This document shows, piece after piece, positions 1-8,147 of a stretch of 64,000 nucleotides of DNA. This DNA is from VRUE01 sp963704545 (GTDB taxonomy: Bacteria; Actinomycetota; Thermoleophilia; Solirubrobacterales; 70-9): contig OY969915.1 of the NCBI GenBank assembly GCA_963704545.1, positions 2,382,818-2,446,817 of the forward strand. The letters run 5' to 3'. A program made the translations under genes and the position numbers. The stretch's first letter is position 1; every line of letters starts with the position of its first letter. The notes under the pieces are model-generated. The model did not search any database, had not been told where the DNA came from, and was given only the letters and a program-made list of their open reading frames with translations.

Positions 1-711
1 CCCTTTACGAGTAGCTGCCAGCCCCGCGTACATCTCCCGCACCGGGGCGAAGATCTGCTCCGCCACCTCGAGCTGGCGCTCGCGGGTCGGGGCCTCCTCG
101 GTGGGGAAGTCGAGCGGCTCGCCGAACTGCACCGTGACCTTGGGGAAGCGGAACCGCTTCCAGCGCCGCACCCGCTCCGAGCCGTGGATAGCGACCGGGA
201 CGACGGGTGCGCCCGATTCGAGCGCGATGCGGCCGATCCCCGGCTTCACCTCGCCCAGCTCGCCACTGCGCGAGCGCCCGCCCTCGGCGTAGACGAGCAG
301 CATCCCGCCCTGGCCCAGGATCGTGAAGGCGGTCTTGAACGACTCCTCGTCGCGGTGGCCGCGGCGGACCGGGAAGACGCCGCCGTGCTTGTAGATGTAG
401 GTGAAGACGGGCGGGCCGAACATCTGCGATTTCGCCATGAAGCGAACCTGCCGGCGCAGGTAGAGCCCAACGAAGAAGTGGTCCATCTGGCTGAAGTGAT
501 TGGGGGCGAGGATCAGGGCGCCCGACTTGGGCACGTTCTTTATCCCGATCGCCCGCGTCCGGTAGATCAGCAGCGCTGGCAGCGAGATGAGGATGCGGAC
601 GAGAGGGTAGGTCCAGCCCACCCCCCTGCGCGCGGCAGCATGGAACTGGTCGAAGTACTCGGCTGGACGTTCGTCCTTGTAGACCTGTGGCTTCATCTCC
701 GACATAGGCAT
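1..711 (-). CDS. 1-acyl-sn-glycerol-3-phosphate acyltransferase (PlsC family), C-terminus cut by window edge
   Basis: The frame is open to the left edge, so only the first 237 residues are visible. The protein should acylate lysophosphatidic acid at the inner face of the membrane during phospholipid synthesis. It contains the H-x4-D catalytic box NHFSQMD (about residues 71-77), the EGGRSRSG substrate-binding block near 145 and a PVVPVAIHG block typical of LPLAT enzymes. I start it at the ATG at 711; a second in-frame ATG lies at 705. It is followed upstream on the same strand by glycerol kinase, which makes glycerol-3-phosphate, so both serve glycerolipid metabolism. The substrate (LPA versus another lysolipid) cannot be told from the sequence. 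Confidence 0.85.
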   Translation of the reverse strand, partial: MPMSEMKPQVYKDERPAEYFDQFHAAARRGVGWTYPLVRILISLPALLIYRTRAIGIKNVPKSGALILAPNHFSQMDHFFVGLYLRRQVRFMAKSQMFGPPVFTYIYKHGGVFPVRRGHRDEESFKTAFTILGQGGMLLVYAEGGRSRSGELGEVKPGIGRIALESGAPVVPVAIHGSERVRRWKRFRFPKVTVQFGEPLDFPTEEAPTRERQLEVAEQIFAPVREMYAGLAATRKG

Positions 712-757
712 GACGGGCCCCACCGTCGCTACGCGATACCCCCGTTTGGTCCGGCAG

Positions 758-2230
758 TTACGCTGGGCTCCCGTCCCCCTCCGGCTCCGCCCAGCCCTTC
801 GCCCGCTCGAGCGCCCGGTGCCACTCGGCGAGCAGCGACTCGCGCTCGCGGGAGCCCATCGCCGGCTCGTATCGGGCCGCCTCGCGCCACATCTCCCCCA
901 CCTGCTCCAGCGTCCATCTCCCGGTCGCGATCCCGGCCAGGTAGGCGGCACCGAGAGCCGTCGTCTCGGCGATCTCCGGCACGACCACTTCGGCACCCAG
1001 GACATCGGCCTGGAACTGCATCAGCCAGCGGTTGGCGACCGCCCCACCGTCGGCCTTCATCACCGCCAGGCCGTCCCCCGACGCGGCCTCCTGTGCCCGG
1101 ACGGCGTCGACGGTCTGGTAGGCGATCGCCTCCAGCGCCGCCCGCGCCAGGTGGGCCCGGCCGCTGCCGCGGGTGAGGCCGACGATCGTGCCGCGCGCGT
1201 AGGGATCCCAGTGTGGCGAGCCGAGCCCGGTCAGGGCCGGAACGAAGTAGACGCCGTCGTTGCCGTCGAGAGAGGCGGCCAGTGCCTCGCTCTCCCCCGC
1301 TCCTTCGATCACCCCGAGGCCGTCGCGCAACCACTGCACCGCGGCGCCGGTGACGAAGATCGAGGCCTCGAGCGCGTAGGCGGGCAGCTCGCCGGCGTCG
1401 CAGGCCACCGTCGTCAGCAGGCCCTCGGCCGGCTCGGGAGCCTCTGAGCCCGTGTGCAGGAGGACGAAGCTGCCGGTGCCGTAGGTGTTCTTCGCCGTCC
1501 CGGCCTGGTGGCAGGCCTGGCCGAAGAGCGCCGCCTGCTGGTCGCCGGCCATCCCTGCGACCGGGACCTCGCCGCCGAACTCGGAAGTCGTGCCGAAGAC
1601 GTGGGCCGAGGGCAGCGGCTCGGGCAACCGGGCCGGGTCGACGCCTAGCAGCGCGCAGAGCTCCTCGTCCCAGGCAAGCTTGCGGATGTCGAACAGCATC
1701 GTCCGCGAGGCGTTGGTGTGGTCGGTGGCGTGGCGCCCGGTGAGCTTGAACAGCAGCCAGGAGTCGATCGTGCCGAAGACGGCCCGCTCGGCCCCCTCGG
1801 CGTTGCGCAGCAGCCACTCGATCTTGGTGGCGGAGAAGTAGGGGTCGAGGACCAGCCCGGTCCGCTCTCGCACCAGCGCCTCGTGCCCGGCCGCACGCAG
1901 CTCCTCGCAGCGTTCCGCGGTGCGACGGTCCTGCCAGACCAGCGCCCGGTGGACCGGCTCGCCGGTCGCCGGGTCCCAGGCGACGACCGTCTCGCGCTGG
2001 TTCGTGATCCCGATCCCCTCCAGGTCCGCGCCCCGGATGGCGGCAGCGTCGATCGCCTCCGCCGCGACCCGCCGCGTTACGTCCCAGATTTCCCCGGCGT
2101 CGTGCTCGACCCAGCCCGGCCGGGGAAAGTGCTGCTCGAACTCCGAGTAGGAGCGGCCGGCGATCCGCCCCCCCGCGTCGAAGACCAAGCAGGTCGTCCC
2201 GGTCGTCCCCTGGTCGATCGCGAGGATCAC
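758..2230 (-). CDS. glpK: Glycerol kinase
   Basis: Phosphorylates glycerol to sn-glycerol-3-phosphate with ATP in the cytoplasm. The 490-residue length fits the family (about 500). Visible FGGY-kinase features are the N-terminal phosphate loop DQGTTGTT, the glycerol-binding ITNQRET block near residue 77, the FGGY signature YFSATKIEWLL near 130, the GTGSF adenosine/phosphate motif near 268 and a C-terminal RAALEAIAYQT segment. No glycerol facilitator or GlpD gene is present in the window. The adjacent PlsC gene could use the product. Start ATG at 2230. Confidence 0.95.
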   Translation of the reverse strand: MILAIDQGTTGTTCLVFDAGGRIAGRSYSEFEQHFPRPGWVEHDAGEIWDVTRRVAAEAIDAAAIRGADLEGIGITNQRETVVAWDPATGEPVHRALVWQDRRTAERCEELRAAGHEALVRERTGLVLDPYFSATKIEWLLRNAEGAERAVFGTIDSWLLFKLTGRHATDHTNASRTMLFDIRKLAWDEELCALLGVDPARLPEPLPSAHVFGTTSEFGGEVPVAGMAGDQQAALFGQACHQAGTAKNTYGTGSFVLLHTGSEAPEPAEGLLTTVACDAGELPAYALEASIFVTGAAVQWLRDGLGVIEGAGESEALAASLDGNDGVYFVPALTGLGSPHWDPYARGTIVGLTRGSGRAHLARAALEAIAYQTVDAVRAQEAASGDGLAVMKADGGAVANRWLMQFQADVLGAEVVVPEIAETTALGAAYLAGIATGRWTLEQVGEMWREAARYEPAMGSRERESLLAEWHRALERAKGWAEPEGDGSPA

Positions 2231-2365
2231 GAGGGGAGCCTAGCCCTCACTCGCAAATTCACACTGCGTGGCTTCCGTCGCAAACTGGTCAAATACACAA
2301 AATTTCTTGTTGCACAGGTCTTTTGGATCACAAAGGATCGGGGTCCCAACCAAAGGAGACACACG

Positions 2366-2764
2366 GTGAATGACGCACCCTCCCAACTGCTCATCAGCGG
2401 AGATCAGCTTTGGGTCCTACTCATCGGCTCGATCGTGCCGCTGGGCGGCTACTGGATCAACAAGGTGATGCCGTGGAAAACCGAGACGTCCAAGGCAATA
2501 GTGCAGATCGTACTCACGAGCATCGCGGCAACGCTCTACACCTTTGTCGCCACGGACATCGGAAGCTTCACGAGCTTCGTCGAGCAGGCGTTCTCGGCAA
2601 TCGTCGCTGGACTGTTCGCTCACAACATCCTCTGGAAACCCGCCAACGTCAACATCAAGTTCGGGGCCAACCCAACTCCGACCCAGGCCGCCGGGCTCAC
2701 GAGCAACGAGTTCGCAGACCTCAGCGCCGAACAGAAGCAGGCCATCGTCGTTCCAAGCAACTAG
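2366..2764 (+). CDS. Small membrane protein, holin-like (phage-type)
   Basis: A 132-residue protein starting at GTG 2366, placed by a strong Shine-Dalgarno AAAGGAG at 2352-2358. I see hydrophobic segments at about residues 16-33, 46-66 and 73-89, then a polar tail rich in P, T and N. This plan resembles actinophage holin-like or tail-adjacent membrane proteins, but no catalytic motif supports a function. Codon use is clearly less GC-rich than in glpK and the amidase on either side, and the upstream spacer is A/T-rich, suggesting acquired DNA. No endolysin or other phage gene adjoins it. The function is unproven. Confidence 0.6.
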   Translation: MNDAPSQLLISGDQLWVLLIGSIVPLGGYWINKVMPWKTETSKAIVQIVLTSIAATLYTFVATDIGSFTSFVEQAFSAIVAGLFAHNILWKPANVNIKFGANPTPTQAAGLTSNEFADLSAEQKQAIVVPSN

Positions 2765-2848
2765 GCCTGGGAGCTGGCGCCAGTGGGCAGCGGTCCGGGC
2801 CCGCTGGCGCCAAACGCACGAGCGACGAGGAGGCGCCAGACTGTTCGC

Positions 2849-4240
2849 ATGGGAACCGGCGAGCTTGGCGCCGCAGAACAAGCCCGCGCCCTGCGAGGCG
2901 GCGAAGTCAGTGCCCGAGAGCTGGTCGAAGCGGCCTTGGAGCGCGCGCAGGCGACCCAGGAGACCCTGAACGCATTCCGCGTCATCTGCGGTGAGGAGGC
3001 GCTGGCCGCGGCCGAGGAAGCCGACCGCCGACTTGGCGATGGAGAGACAGGACCCCTGCTCGGTGTCCCGGTCGCGATCAAGGACGACGTCGACTTCACC
3101 GGCCACACGACCCCGTTCGGCTGCGGTGGCGGCCGCCCGGCGGTGCGCGACGCCGAGGCCGTGCGCCGCATCCGCGAGGCGGGCGCGATCGTGATCGGCA
3201 AGACCCACGCGCCCGAGGTCGGCCAGTGGCATTTCACCGAGACGCCGCTGCATGGCGCGACTCGCAACCCCTGGAACACCGACCACACCCCGGGTGGCTC
3301 CAGCGGAGGCGCGGCCGCGGCCGTGGCCGCCGGCGTCGTCCCGGCCGCGATCGGCTCCGACGGGGCGGGCTCGATTCGCATCCCCGCCGCCTGGACCGGG
3401 CTCGTCGGCCTGAAGCCCCAGCGCGGCCGCGTCTCAACCTGGCCCGACCCGGAGGCCTTCAACGGGCTCAGCTGCTACGGCCCGCTGGCGCGCAGCGCCG
3501 GCGACGTCGCCCTGCTGCTCGACGCCGTCCGCGGCAACGTCCCCGCTGACCTGCACAAGCCCGAACCGCCGAGTGAGCCCTTCGTCGAGGCGGCTGCGCG
3601 CGAACCCGGCCGTCTCCGGGTCGCGATCTCCTTCGCCACGCCCTTCGGCGTCCCCGACAAGGTCGATGCCGAGCATCGCGCCGCGATCGAGACCTTCGCC
3701 GAGCGGCTCACCGAGCTCGGTCACGAGATCGTCCGCACCGACCCCGACTACGGCCTGGTCGGCCCCGCGATCATTCCCCGCGGCATGAGCGGGGTCGCCG
3801 ATTGGCTCGACGCACATGGCGAAGACCGCAGCTCCCTGGAGCCGCGCACCCGTGTCCACGCCCGCTTCGGCAGCGCCCTGCGCGGCGTGCCCCACCGCCT
3901 CTCACGGGCGGTGGAGCCGGGGTTGCAACGCCGGCTCGGCCGCGTCTTCGAGCGCTGTGACGTCGTCCTCACCCCGGTCACGGCGAAGCCGCCGCCCCGG
4001 ATCGGCGCCCTGCAGGGCAAGGGCTACTGGGCGACGAGCACGACGGCCAGCGCGACCTGCCCCTTCGCCTTCGCCTGGAACGTCGTCGGCTGGCCGGGAA
4101 TCAGCGTCCCCGCCGGCCTCACGTCCAACGGCCTGCCGATCGGCGCCCAGCTGCTCGGCCGCGAGAACGACGAGGCGACCCTGCTCTCCCTGGCCGGCTC
4201 GATTGAGCGCGCCGAAGGGAGCTGGCCGCAGCCCAGGTAG
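2849..4240 (+). CDS. Amidase signature family enzyme
   Basis: A 463-residue amidase signature hydrolase; these cleave carboxamides or related C-N bonds with a Ser-cisSer-Lys triad. From the ATG at 2849, the lysine is K78 in GVPVAIKDD, the cis-serine S152 in GGSSGG and the nucleophile S175 in GSDGAGSIR. All three are present, so the enzyme should be active. An in-frame start at 2783 would add 22 low-complexity residues, so I prefer 2849. There is no GatC or GatB gene beside it, so it is unlikely to be the tRNA amidotransferase subunit GatA. The substrate is unknown. Two long hairpin repeats follow the stop codon. Confidence 0.88.
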   Translation: MGTGELGAAEQARALRGGEVSARELVEAALERAQATQETLNAFRVICGEEALAAAEEADRRLGDGETGPLLGVPVAIKDDVDFTGHTTPFGCGGGRPAVRDAEAVRRIREAGAIVIGKTHAPEVGQWHFTETPLHGATRNPWNTDHTPGGSSGGAAAAVAAGVVPAAIGSDGAGSIRIPAAWTGLVGLKPQRGRVSTWPDPEAFNGLSCYGPLARSAGDVALLLDAVRGNVPADLHKPEPPSEPFVEAAAREPGRLRVAISFATPFGVPDKVDAEHRAAIETFAERLTELGHEIVRTDPDYGLVGPAIIPRGMSGVADWLDAHGEDRSSLEPRTRVHARFGSALRGVPHRLSRAVEPGLQRRLGRVFERCDVVLTPVTAKPPPRIGALQGKGYWATSTTASATCPFAFAWNVVGWPGISVPAGLTSNGLPIGAQLLGRENDEATLLSLAGSIERAEGSWPQPR

Positions 4241-4243
4241 AGC

Positions 4244-4311
4244 GGGGCCTGCGGGAGTCCCTCCCCAGGCCGCTTCGCGGGAGTTCCTGGGGAGGGACCC
4301 CCGCAGGCCCC
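4244..4311 (+). repeat. Hairpin repeat C1 (family C)
   Basis: Inverted repeat with 26-nt arms (4244-4269 and 4286-4311, one mismatch) around a 16-nt loop ending in CGGGAGTT. The same loop ending occurs in copy C2 at 21724-21791, whose arms are different. It lies four bases after the amidase stop, so it probably also works as that gene's terminator. Confidence 0.8.
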
Positions 4312-4400
4312 AGACCGGCAAAAGCCAACCGAAACACCCAAGCTTTTGAGGGCGAGGCGGCGCTTCGAGATGGGGCTTTTTTGAAGCTTGTGTACTTCGA

Positions 4401-4484
4401 GCGGGGATGGCGGGTAGCCCTCCCCAAAACGCGCAGCAGGAGCCGCGCTTGAGTGTTTTGGGGAGGGCTACCCGCCATCCCCGC
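4401..4484 (+). repeat. Hairpin repeat A1 (family A)
   Basis: Perfect 30-bp inverted repeat (4401-4430 and 4455-4484) enclosing a 24-nt loop. The loop matches those of A2 and A3 (42.3 and 42.5 kb) at about 20 of 24 positions and is flanked by AAAAC/GTTTT in all three copies, while the outer arms differ. It lies between the convergent amidase and glycosyltransferase genes, and could terminate transcription from both sides. Confidence 0.85.
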
Positions 4485-4503
4485 CCCCCATTTGCAACGG
4501 CAT

Positions 4504-5190
4504 TCACCGCCGCGCCGCGTATGCGCTGCCGAAGTCGAGCAGTTGCCGGCCGCGATGAGCGAAGCCGGCGAGAGTGCGGCCGGTGGCCCGGTGGGAGAGG
4601 TCCAGCTCGTACTCGCCGACACGGAAGCCCGCGCGGATGGCGTCGACGGTCATGCCTATCTCCATGCCGTAGCCCTGGGCAAAGGGAAGGGTGGCGCGCA
4701 ACACCTCGGCCCGCATCGCCCGCTGGCCGGAGATCGGCGCCTCGGCCTCGAAGCCGCACAGGCGCCGGATCGACCAGCGGGCAAACCCGAGCGCAAGCCC
4801 GAAGCCGCCACCCACACGGCGGCCGAAGGCGGCGACCGCCAGGTCGCACTCCCCCGACTCGACCGCCTCGACCAGTGGTGCAAGCGTCGCCGCCGAGCTG
4901 CCGAGATCGCCGTCGCAGAGCAGAACCACCTCTGGCGAACCCCCGTCGAGGGCAGCTTCAGCCGCGGCCGTCACGTTGGCTCCCTTGCCGTGCGGCCTGC
5001 CTCTGCTGACCACCTGGGCGCCGGCAGTCATCGCCGCCTCGGCGGTACCGTCTGTCGAGGCGTCGTCGGCCACCCAGATCGCGGCCGTGGGGAATGCCCC
5101 GCGCAGCGCGGCGATCGTCTCGCCGATCCGGTCCGCCTCGTTGCGGGCGGCCACGACCACCGCGAGCGCATCGGTTCGATTCGTGGCCAC
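4504..5190 (-). CDS. Family 2 glycosyltransferase
   Basis: A cytoplasmic GT-A fold glycosyltransferase of about 228 residues, using a nucleotide sugar. The N-terminal strand LAVVVAARNE, the ADDASTDGT block (DxD-like nucleotide site) and LLCDGDLG further on are standard GT2 features. The probable GTG start at 5190 is chosen because similarity begins there; no good Shine-Dalgarno is visible, so the start is uncertain. There is no C-terminal membrane helix, unlike dolichol-phosphate mannosyltransferases of the DPM1/GtrB type. The acceptor is unknown. It is convergent with the amidase and divergent from the biotinyl carrier gene. Confidence 0.75.
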   Translation of the reverse strand: MATNRTDALAVVVAARNEADRIGETIAALRGAFPTAAIWVADDASTDGTAEAAMTAGAQVVSRGRPHGKGANVTAAAEAALDGGSPEVVLLCDGDLGSSAATLAPLVEAVESGECDLAVAAFGRRVGGGFGLALGFARWSIRRLCGFEAEAPISGQRAMRAEVLRATLPFAQGYGMEIGMTVDAIRAGFRVGEYELDLSHRATGRTLAGFAHRGRQLLDFGSAYAARR

Positions 5191-5207
5191 GACGGGACAT
5201 TCTGCCT

Positions 5208-5252
5208 TCCGGTGCGCTTTTTGATCCCCATGGGTACATAAAGCGCACCGGA
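5208..5252. repeat. Perfect palindrome between divergent genes
   Basis: 13-bp perfect arms (5208-5220 and 5240-5252) with a 19-nt loop, placed between the starts of the glycosyltransferase (minus) and biotinyl carrier (plus). Its position in a divergent promoter region fits an operator or a 5'-UTR hairpin better than a terminator. Confidence 0.6.
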
Positions 5253-5274
5253 GCAACGGATATTGTGCCGCGCC

Positions 5275-5484
5275 ATGGATATCGAGGCGCACATCACAGG
5301 GAACGTGTGGAAAATCGAGGTCGCGGTCGGCGACCAGGTCGAGGACGGCGACACCGTCGTCATCCTGGAGTCGATGAAGATGGAGATCCCGGTCGAGGCC
5401 GAAGACGACGGCACCGTCAAGGAGATCCGCTGCGAGGAGGGCCAAGCGGTCAGCGAAGGCGACGTCCTCGTCGTCCTGGAGTAG
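5275..5484 (+). CDS. Biotinyl/lipoyl attachment domain protein (stand-alone carboxyl carrier)
   Basis: A 69-residue single-domain protein starting at ATG 5275. It is a flattened beta-barrel carrier domain with the biotinylation motif ESMKME, the modified lysine being K35. Free-standing carriers of this length act as BCCP subunits of acyl-CoA carboxylases or decarboxylases. The next gene, eight bases on, encodes a crotonase that resembles methylmalonyl-CoA decarboxylase, so the two may share acyl-CoA carboxyl chemistry; this is inference. Biotin genes lie 3 kb away. EAMKM/ESMKM favours biotin over lipoate. Confidence 0.85.
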   Translation: MDIEAHITGNVWKIEVAVGDQVEDGDTVVILESMKMEIPVEAEDDGTVKEIRCEEGQAVSEGDVLVVLE

Positions 5485-5491
5485 ACGCACG

Positions 5492-6298
5492 ATGGAAGAA
5501 CGGCTCGCGGGCGGCAAGCTCATCCTCGACTCGCCCGCCGAGGCGGTCGTCCGGCTTCGCATATCCAACCCCGAGCGCCGCAACGCACTCGACCACGCGA
5601 TCCTCGACGCGATCGCCGAGACACTGCCGCACCTCGACCGCGGAATCGAGACGCGCTGCCTGCTGATCACCGGCGCGCCACCGGTCTTCTCGGCCGGCTA
5701 CGACATCGCCTCGATCCCCTCGGAGACCTTCGAGCGCGATGCCGAGGCGCTGGTCGCCCACCCGTTCCACGCGGCGATGGAGGCCATCGCCGCCCACCCA
5801 TGGCCCACCGTCGCGGCGATCAACGGGCACTGCATCGGCGGCGGCCTGGAGCTGGCGATCACCTGCGACCTGCGGCTCTGCGCCGCCGGCGCGAAGCTCG
5901 GGATGCCACCGGTGAAGCTCGGCCTCGTCTACGGCCACACCGGGCTGCGCAAGTTCCTCGACACGGTCGGGCTGGCACGTACGAAGGAGCTCTTCCTCAC
6001 CGGGCGCAACTTCGAGGCGGCACGGGCCGAGGAGATCGGCCTGGTCCACGAGGTCCTCGATGGCGGGCGGCTCGAAGAGGCGTCGGTCGCGCTCGCGGCC
6101 GAGATCGCGGCCAACGCGCCGCTCTCGATGCGCGGCAACAAGAGCGCGATCGAGCTTCTCAACGCCGCGCCGACCCTCACCGAACAGCAGGAGGCGGGCC
6201 TGATCGCCCTGCGCGAGTCCTGCTTTGCCTCCGAGGACCTGCGCGAGGGAATTCGCGCCTTCGCCGAGAAACGCAAACCCGAGTGGAAGGGGCGGTGA
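5492..6298 (+). CDS. Crotonase-family protein, ScpB (methylmalonyl-CoA decarboxylase)-like
   Basis: A 268-residue enoyl-CoA hydratase/isomerase superfamily member. The oxyanion-hole segments FSAGYDIASIP (about residues 69-79) and GHCIGGGLELA (about 112-122) are clear. Instead of the catalytic glutamate segment of true enoyl-CoA hydratases it has PPVKLGLVYGHTG, which matches the PVxLGxxYxxxG pattern of Escherichia coli ScpB. The C-terminus SEDLREGIRAFAEKRKPEW also follows ScpB. Decarboxylation of a malonyl-type CoA is therefore more likely than hydration. It sits between the biotinyl carrier and a DNA glycosylase gene that it overlaps by four bases. The substrate is unproven. Confidence 0.8.
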   Translation: MEERLAGGKLILDSPAEAVVRLRISNPERRNALDHAILDAIAETLPHLDRGIETRCLLITGAPPVFSAGYDIASIPSETFERDAEALVAHPFHAAMEAIAAHPWPTVAAINGHCIGGGLELAITCDLRLCAAGAKLGMPPVKLGLVYGHTGLRKFLDTVGLARTKELFLTGRNFEAARAEEIGLVHEVLDGGRLEEASVALAAEIAANAPLSMRGNKSAIELLNAAPTLTEQQEAGLIALRESCFASEDLREGIRAFAEKRKPEWKGR

Positions 6299-6927
6299 GC
6301 CCCGCTCGCGAACAGCTGGCCGCCTCGGACCCGACGATGGCGGCGCTGGTCGAGCGGGTCGGGGAGATCGACCTGGAGACGCGCTTGCGGCGGCGCAGCG
6401 AGGAGCGCCCTGCGGACGCCTACGGGGCGCTGCTGCGGGCGATCGTCGGGCAGCAGCTCTCGACCAAGGCGGCGCGGACGATCTACGGCCGCATCCTCGA
6501 GCTCTTCGACGGTCGCACGCCGGCACCCGAGCAGCTGCTCGAAGCCGAGGAATCCGGCCTGCGCGCCGCCGGCCTCTCCGGCCGCAAGGTCGAGTACGTC
6601 CGCGACCTCGCCTCGCACGTGGTCTCTGGCGAGCTGGAGCTCGACCGGCTCGGTGAGCTCTCCGACGAAGAGGTAGTCGAGGAGATCGTCGCCGTCCGCG
6701 GCCTCGGCGTCTGGACCGCGGAGATGTTCCTGATCTTCCACCTCGAACGGCCCGACGTGCTCTCCGGCGGCGACCTCGGCATCCGCAAGGCGGTGCAGGT
6801 GGAGTACGAGCTCGAGGAAATGCCGGCACCCGCGCGCGTCCTGGAGATCGGCGAGCCGTGGCGTCCCCACCGCAGCCTCGCTTCGCTCTACCTCTGGGAG
6901 TCGCTTGCAAACGCGCCCGTGGAGTAG
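6295..6927 (+). CDS. DNA-3-methyladenine glycosylase (AlkA/HhH-GPD family)
   Basis: A 210-residue base-excision enzyme that removes alkylated purines. The start GTG at 6295 overlaps the previous stop (GTGA). The helix-hairpin-helix runs around VRGLGVWTAEMF (residues 134-145), and the catalytic aspartate is likely D160 in GGDLGIRKA, as in AlkA. GQQLSTKAA (52-60) is the usual segment at the start of the HhH-GPD fold. It lacks the N-terminal TATA-box-like domain of E. coli AlkA, like many short bacterial forms. There is no iron-sulfur cysteine cluster, so it is not Nth or MutY. Confidence 0.88.
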   Translation: MSPAREQLAASDPTMAALVERVGEIDLETRLRRRSEERPADAYGALLRAIVGQQLSTKAARTIYGRILELFDGRTPAPEQLLEAEESGLRAAGLSGRKVEYVRDLASHVVSGELELDRLGELSDEEVVEEIVAVRGLGVWTAEMFLIFHLERPDVLSGGDLGIRKAVQVEYELEEMPAPARVLEIGEPWRPHRSLASLYLWESLANAPVE

Positions 6928-6938
6928 ACGCCGCTGCG

Positions 6939-8057
6939 CTAACGCTCGGTCACCCCGTGACGCAACCGCAGGACACGGCCGACCGAGGCCTCGAAGGCGC
7001 CGCGATCGAGCACTCCGGAGCGCAGCCCACGCTGCAGGGCGCGGCGGGCACGGGCGGCCGCGTGGAAGTCGGCGAAGAGGAGGAGGTCCGTGCCGGCCCG
7101 GATCGCCGCGGTGCCGGCCCTCGCCGCGCCGCCGAAGTTGCGGACCGCCACGGCTTCCATCGCGTCGGTGATCGAGACGCCCCGGAAGCCGAGGCGCGAG
7201 CGCAGCTCACCGGTCGCGATCGGGCGGGCGAAGGCCGCCGGCTTGGGAGAGAAAGCGGGGTAGATCGCGGTGCTCAGCATCACCATCTCCCCTCCCGCCT
7301 CGACGAAGCGGCGGAACGGGGCCTCGTCCAGGCGGCGCAGCGTCGCCCTGGAGAGCCCGATCCGTTCGACCGCGAAGTCCGTGTTCTGGCGGGCCGCGCC
7401 GAGACCCGGGAAGTGCTTGGCCGTGGCGGCGACGGCGCCGCTCTGGAGCCCTTCGGCAAAGGCGACCCCGGTGGCGGAGACCCGGGGCGGAGTCGAGCCG
7501 AAACCCCGGTCGGTCACCTCGATCGTGCCGCCGGGCCGGGCGACGTCGAGCACCGGGGCCAGATCGACGTCGATGCCCATGTCGCGGAGGTTGGCCGCGG
7601 TCGCGCGCCCCTGCCCGCGGCTGAAGGCGGCGCCACGGGCGCCCATCTCCTCTGCCGAGGCCGAGGGAGCACCGCCAACCCTCTTCACCAGCCCACCCTC
7701 CTGATCGACCATCACCAGCAGCGGGTCGCGCAGGCCCGGCGGCCGGGGGATCGCCTGCAGGCGACGAACGAGGCGCCGGCCGGCGCTGCGGCTCGGCAGG
7801 TTCTCGGCGAAGAGGATCACGCCCGCGATCTCCCCAGAGCGGATCGTCCGCGCCAGGGCCGGCGGCACCTCGGTCCCCTGGAAGCCGGCGACGAGCCGCT
7901 GGCCGGCGAGCTCCGCGAGCGACAGCCTGGAGGCGGCGGTCGCCGTCGGCTCAGGCCCCGAGCCGTCTCCCAGCGAAGCCCCGAAGACGAACGCCAGGAT
8001 CGCCAGTCCGCCGGCCGCACCGACCGCGATCCGCCTGCGCCTCGTCCTCGCACCCAC
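6939..8057 (-). CDS. Glycoside hydrolase family 3 protein, NagZ-like, membrane-anchored
   Basis: A 372-residue GH3 protein. A hydrophobic segment at residues 11-28 acts as signal or anchor, so the domain is probably extracytoplasmic. Visible family features are MVDQEGG (116-122), KHFPGLG (214-220) and the nucleophile aspartate D298 in SITDAMEA. NagZ enzymes have KHFPGHG followed by a D-S/T-H general-acid dyad; here the loop reads KHFPGLG...QNTD and the histidine is absent, so catalysis may be altered. A beta-N-acetylhexosaminidase for cell-wall turnover is the family expectation. The GTG start at 8057 touches a 46-bp palindrome. Confidence 0.82.
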   Translation of the reverse strand: MGARTRRRRIAVGAAGGLAILAFVFGASLGDGSGPEPTATAASRLSLAELAGQRLVAGFQGTEVPPALARTIRSGEIAGVILFAENLPSRSAGRRLVRRLQAIPRPPGLRDPLLVMVDQEGGLVKRVGGAPSASAEEMGARGAAFSRGQGRATAANLRDMGIDVDLAPVLDVARPGGTIEVTDRGFGSTPPRVSATGVAFAEGLQSGAVAATAKHFPGLGAARQNTDFAVERIGLSRATLRRLDEAPFRRFVEAGGEMVMLSTAIYPAFSPKPAAFARPIATGELRSRLGFRGVSITDAMEAVAVRNFGGAARAGTAAIRAGTDLLLFADFHAAARARRALQRGLRSGVLDRGAFEASVGRVLRLRHGVTER

Positions 8058-8102
8058 GTGTCTGAGCTTAGGGGTCCATATGACCCCCTAAGCTCAGACA
8101 CG
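8057..8102. promoter_or_regulatory. 46-bp near-perfect palindrome between divergent nagZ-like gene and bioB
   Basis: Arms of about 18 bp (TGTCTGAGCTTAGGGG and its complement) surround a TCCATATGA centre. It starts at the first base of the GH3 start codon and ends 46 bp before bioB. It matches neither the BirA nor the BioQ consensus as I know them. It could be an operator for either gene or a singleton of the hairpin class seen elsewhere in the window. Confidence 0.55.
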
Positions 8103-8147
8103 CCCCCAGGGAGGGGCGTCCGGGCCGGTGCCTAGCCTTGCGCGCAA

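Noticed and set aside
1718..2365. Long plus-strand frame joined to the holin-like gene
   Set aside because: It runs antisense through glpK; similarity-free until the GTG at 2366, which has its own ribosome-binding site.
4244..4484. CRISPR-like repeats
   Set aside because: There is no regular repeat-spacer alternation; the repeats are single hairpins of different families.
5191..5670. Long N-terminal extension of the glycosyltransferase frame
   Set aside because: It crosses the palindrome and is antisense to the biotinyl carrier and crotonase genes; family similarity starts at 5190.
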